A program made the position numbers and the translations under genes. Below, piece after piece: positions 61,409 through 64,000 of a stretch of 64,000 nt of DNA (positions are counted from its first letter, which is position 1; each line of letters starts with the position of its first letter). The notes under the pieces are model-generated. The model did not search any database. It worked only from the letters and a program-made list of their open reading frames with translations, and was not told where the DNA came from. Source of the DNA: Woeseiaceae bacterium (GTDB lineage: Bacteria; Pseudomonadota; Gammaproteobacteria; Steroidobacterales; Woeseiaceae); contig JANQPG010000028.1 in the NCBI GenBank assembly GCA_028289545.1, positions 1-64,000 on the forward strand, given 5' to 3'.

Positions 61409-62368
61409 ATGAAAAATTTGCTTGCAACAACGGCGGTCGCCGTCACCCTGATTTCCCACTCCGCCGAAGGCGCGACGAAAAAGCGTGTGTCGTTCGAGAG
61501 CGCCGGGCAAACGCTTGCGGGCGATCTCTATTTGCCCGACACCTACAAAGAGGGCGACCAACTGCCCGGCGTTGTCGTCACCGGAGCGTGGACGACCGTA
61601 AAGGAACAGATGGCCGGCACGTACGCCGCCGAACTGGCCGACCGGGGTTATGCGGCGCTGGCGTTCGACTTTCGCGGCTGGGGCCAATCCCCCGATACAG
61701 TCCAGTTCCTGGAAGATCCGGCGCGCAAGACCCAGGACATCAACGCCGCGATCAACTACCTTGCGACTCGCCCGGAAATCGACGCGGACAGAATTGGCGG
61801 CCTCGGGATCTGCGCATCGGCCGGCTACATGAGCGACGCGACACTCGAGAACGCGAACGTCAGGAGCCTGGCGCTGGTTGCGCCGTGGCTGCATGACGCG
61901 GGGATTGTGGAAGCGGTCTATGGCGGTGCCGAAGGTGTATCCGGGCTGATCGGCGCTGGTCGCGACGCCGCACAGGCCGACGAGCCCGTGATTCTCGAAG
62001 CCGCAAGCCTCACGAACGAAGACGCCCTGATGTACCAGGCGCCCTACTACACGGAAACGGATCGCGGCCTGATTCCCGAGTACGACAACCAGTTCAACGT
62101 TGCCTCCTGGGAAGGCTGGCTGACCTATGACGCGCTGCAGACGGCGGACAAACTCGAGAAACCGACACTGCTGGTCCACTCGGAGGCTGCCGCTATCCCA
62201 CAGGGCGCGCACCAGTACGCGGAGCGTATGGGCAACAACGCCACGGCCATCTGGCTGGACGACGTAACGCAGTTCGACTTCTACGACGCTCCGAATGCCG
62301 TCAAAACGTCAGCCGATGCCGTATCCGATCATTTTGCACGCACTCTCAAACAAGGGGATCGGCCGTGA
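61409..62368 (+). CDS. Exported alpha/beta hydrolase with unusual nucleophile elbow
   Basis: A 319-residue alpha/beta hydrolase, dienelactone-hydrolase-like. Signal peptide 1-21; VVVTGAWTTVKEQMAG, FDFRGWGQSP and then GLGICASAGY. The elbow reads G-x-C-x-S-x-G (C135, S137), so the usual first Gly of GxSxG is Cys and the nucleophile may be Cys or Ser. C-terminal LLVHSEAAAIPQGAH is the usual acid/His region. ATG 61409 has a GAGGA ribosome site. It overlaps the next gene as GTGA. Confidence 0.82.
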   Translation: MKNLLATTAVAVTLISHSAEGATKKRVSFESAGQTLAGDLYLPDTYKEGDQLPGVVVTGAWTTVKEQMAGTYAAELADRGYAALAFDFRGWGQSPDTVQFLEDPARKTQDINAAINYLATRPEIDADRIGGLGICASAGYMSDATLENANVRSLALVAPWLHDAGIVEAVYGGAEGVSGLIGAGRDAAQADEPVILEAASLTNEDALMYQAPYYTETDRGLIPEYDNQFNVASWEGWLTYDALQTADKLEKPTLLVHSEAAAIPQGAHQYAERMGNNATAIWLDDVTQFDFYDAPNAVKTSADAVSDHFARTLKQGDRP

Positions 62369-63306
62369 ACCGTTCAATCAGAGGACTCATCGTCATGACT
62401 GTACTGACCGCGCAACCCGTAACGGCCGCCGCCAACGTAACGGACGTCGCCGCCATCGAAACGATCGTCGAAAGCGTCGCTGTACTGGCCGACAGCGGCA
62501 ACTTCGAGTCGCTGGAAAAGCTCTATGCCGACGAAATCCACGTGGACTACACGTCGCTGTCGGGCGGAGCGCCGGAACTCAAGAGCCCACAGGCGCTCAT
62601 GACCGAGTGGGCCGCCGTCCTCCCCGGTTTCGACCGTACCCGCCACAACATCTCGAACATCGAGGTAGCGTTATCGGGGAGGCAGGCAACGGCAACGGCA
62701 GACGTGACCGCCGACCACTATGTCGGGGACATGCACTGGCAGGTCGTGGGCAGCTACCGTTACGAGCTGCTGCGTTCCGATGGCCGCTGGGTCATCACGT
62801 CAATGACCTTCAGCTTGCGAGACGAGCAAGGATCTCGCGACGTATTCGGTCCAGCCATGGACAACGCCAGCGCCAACCCGCCCTCTTACGTTGTCCGGCA
62901 GCAAACGATGGCCGCCGTCAGAACGTTCCTGACGTCACTGGAGGAAAAGGACATGGAGAAGTTCGCTTCCGTATGGGCGGATGACGCCGTGCAGGACATG
63001 CCCTACTCCCCGGACGGTCATCCCAAGCGCGTCGTGGGTAAGAACAGTCTCGTGGCGATGTATGCAGGATGGCCGGACAACGCCGGCTCGGCGGATTTTA
63101 CGTCGCAGCTGGTCTTTTATCCGATGCAGGACCCGGAGACGATCTTCGCCGAGTTCAAAGGCGACGTGGAAATCATCCCGACCGGGCGTCAGTACCTTCA
63201 GACCTACGGCGGCCTGTTCCATGTCGTCGACGGCAAGATCAAACTGTTCCGGGAGTACTACGACCCGGCGCCGTTTGCGTGGGCGTTCGGACTAAACGAA
63301 CGCTAG
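62365..63306 (+). CDS. Exported protein with two NTF2/SnoaL-like domains
   Basis: A 313-residue protein with signal peptide 1-23 and two tandem NTF2-like domains: about 27-155 (IETIVESVAVLADSGNFESL, HVDYTSLSGG, DGRWVITSMTF) and about 180-305 (AAVRTFLTSLEEKDMEKFAS, DGKIKLFREYYDP). NTF2-like pockets bind small ligands or act as isomerases. GTG 62365 overlaps the hydrolase stop (GTGA), so the two proteins are probably made together and may act on the same compound. Confidence 0.82.
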   Translation: MNRSIRGLIVMTVLTAQPVTAAANVTDVAAIETIVESVAVLADSGNFESLEKLYADEIHVDYTSLSGGAPELKSPQALMTEWAAVLPGFDRTRHNISNIEVALSGRQATATADVTADHYVGDMHWQVVGSYRYELLRSDGRWVITSMTFSLRDEQGSRDVFGPAMDNASANPPSYVVRQQTMAAVRTFLTSLEEKDMEKFASVWADDAVQDMPYSPDGHPKRVVGKNSLVAMYAGWPDNAGSADFTSQLVFYPMQDPETIFAEFKGDVEIIPTGRQYLQTYGGLFHVVDGKIKLFREYYDPAPFAWAFGLNER

Positions 63307-63326
63307 CGCCGACCGCGGGACATAAT

Positions 63327-63358
63327 CGTAGGTCCGCCCGTCTTGCGGCGGGCCTACG
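63327..63358. repeat. REP-like hairpin between convergent genes
   Basis: CGTAGGTCCGCC and GGCGGGCCTACG form a 12-bp stem with one G-U wobble and an 8-nt loop. There is no T-tract on either side. It sits between two convergent genes (stops at 63306 and 63379). The GTAGG-G-C style resembles interspersed extragenic palindromes, but only one copy is in this window. Confidence 0.5.
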
Positions 63359-63378
63359 AGAGCCGACCCAAGAAACGT

Positions 63379-64000
63379 CTAGGTCCCGTAACCGAACAAC
63401 CGCTGCGAAACGATACGCTCCGCCACCGCTTCGGGAACACATTCGATCCAGCGCTCGTTACCTTCGACAATCATGCTCAGCACATCGGGTGAATGAATAT
63501 CCAGATAGTCTTCGGTCACCTTGTCGAGGGGCAGCACGGATCCACATTCGCAGAGGAACCGGAAGAGGTGCTGATAGGCGGAGTTGAGTTCGAGCTGGTC
63601 CAGCGTCTTCAGCCTGCCGGTTGCGGCATCCTTCACGGGATACACGAGCAACGTCATCTGCTCTTTGAACAGCCGGCCGAAGCTTTCGAGCACGCCGCCG
63701 GATAAATCGCGATAGTAACCTTCGGAAAACAACTCCCGGAAAGACTGGAGACCAAGCGCAAGTGCAATCGGCCGCGTCGTCTGCGACATCAGGTAGTCGG
63801 CCAGTCGATAATACTCGCGGTAATCCGAGATCAGTACCGCACAACCGGTCGTCGACACAACCTCGGCGCGCGACAGGAAGTCCTGAAGACACACCTCGTC
63901 GTCGATCGCGAGATCGTGCATCGACATTTCCATAACCGGCAACAGCGCGTCGCCGTCGTCGCCGAGCATAGAGACAAAGCGTTCCTTCGCCGACGCCAGC
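63379..64000 (-). CDS. 3' part of a large protein, gene continues past the right edge
   Basis: The frame is open to the window end, so the 5' part is missing; an internal ATG at 63969 is not the likely start. Visible features are CAVLISDYREYYRLADYL, ALALGLQSFRELFSEGYY and GGVLESFGRLFKEQMTLLVY. From memory these resemble the C-terminal domain of a proteobacterial family sometimes annotated as nicotinate-nucleotide adenylyltransferase beside TonB-dependent receptors. I cannot confirm that, so function is left open. Confidence 0.6.
   Translation of the reverse strand, partial: LASAKERFVSMLGDDGDALLPVMEMSMHDLAIDDEVCLQDFLSRAEVVSTTGCAVLISDYREYYRLADYLMSQTTRPIALALGLQSFRELFSEGYYRDLSGGVLESFGRLFKEQMTLLVYPVKDAATGRLKTLDQLELNSAYQHLFRFLCECGSVLPLDKVTEDYLDIHSPDVLSMIVEGNERWIECVPEAVAERIVSQRLFGYGT

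Overview
The window reads as a chromosomal segment of a GC-rich, free-living Gammaproteobacterium. Lineage markers are cmoA-cmoB (wobble-uridine tRNA modification), tatABC, an OxyR with the conserved cysteine pair beside dps, a bifunctional PBP1b followed by a TPR lipoprotein, and many TonB/FecI/FecR, DUF1566 and Ser/Thr-kinase genes. An uncultured marine lineage such as Woeseiaceae/Steroidobacterales-like bacteria would fit, but that is inference. No rRNA, tRNA, insertion sequence, prophage or CRISPR array was recognised, and the DNA looks like one coherent chromosomal region.

Layout. 0.3-4.1 kb: a LAS-type D,D-carboxypeptidase, cmoA-cmoB, a GbsR-family regulator with a perfect operator palindrome over its promoter, and a cupin-like lipoprotein. 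4.1-6.1 kb: a gene-poor stretch with an orphan terminator, then a DASS transporter. 6.1-10.6 kb: a DNA-alkylation and oxidative-stress block: Ogt and an Ada-AlkA fusion; dps and a peroxiredoxin-glutaredoxin hybrid divergent from oxyR, with 49-bp tandem repeats in the predicted 3' UTR. 10.7-13.9 kb: a solute-binding-like lipoprotein coupled to a GGDEF-EAL membrane protein. 14.1-23.2 kb: an exported SDR-like protein, an M16 peptidase, and a TonB-dependent receptor followed by FecI sigma and FecR anti-sigma. 23.3-27.5 kb: a four-gene tripartite ABC exporter. 27.8-30.3 kb: an esterase with a GlyGly-CTERM-like tail and a VapBC-type toxin-antitoxin pair.

30.3-33.5 kb: tatABC followed by its probable substrate, a Tat-exported PhoX-type phosphatase, closed by a strong terminator. 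33.6-36.6 kb: a hypothetical protein, then a decayed and an intact copy of a large lipoprotein. 36.6-42.1 kb: a class C serine hydrolase, methyltransferase, LysR regulator, amidohydrolase lipoprotein and membrane protein. 42.2-51.0 kb: the most distinctive region, a three-gene operon of exported DUF1566/Calx-beta proteins divergent from an ECF sigma factor and a transmembrane Ser/Thr kinase, followed by a membrane-anchored HTH protein. 51.0-64.0 kb: PaiB-like protein, cysteine-synthase-fold enzyme, gluzincin lipoprotein, SleB hydrolase, PBP1b with a LpoP-like lipoprotein, an AraC regulator, an alpha/beta hydrolase with a tandem NTF2-like protein, and the 3' part of a gene running off the right edge.

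The genes point to an envelope- and stress-focused lifestyle: peptidoglycan enzymes, lipoproteins, Tat export, phosphate scavenging, peroxide defence and several sigma/anti-sigma or kinase signalling modules. All functions are from reading translated sequence and motifs; no database search was run.
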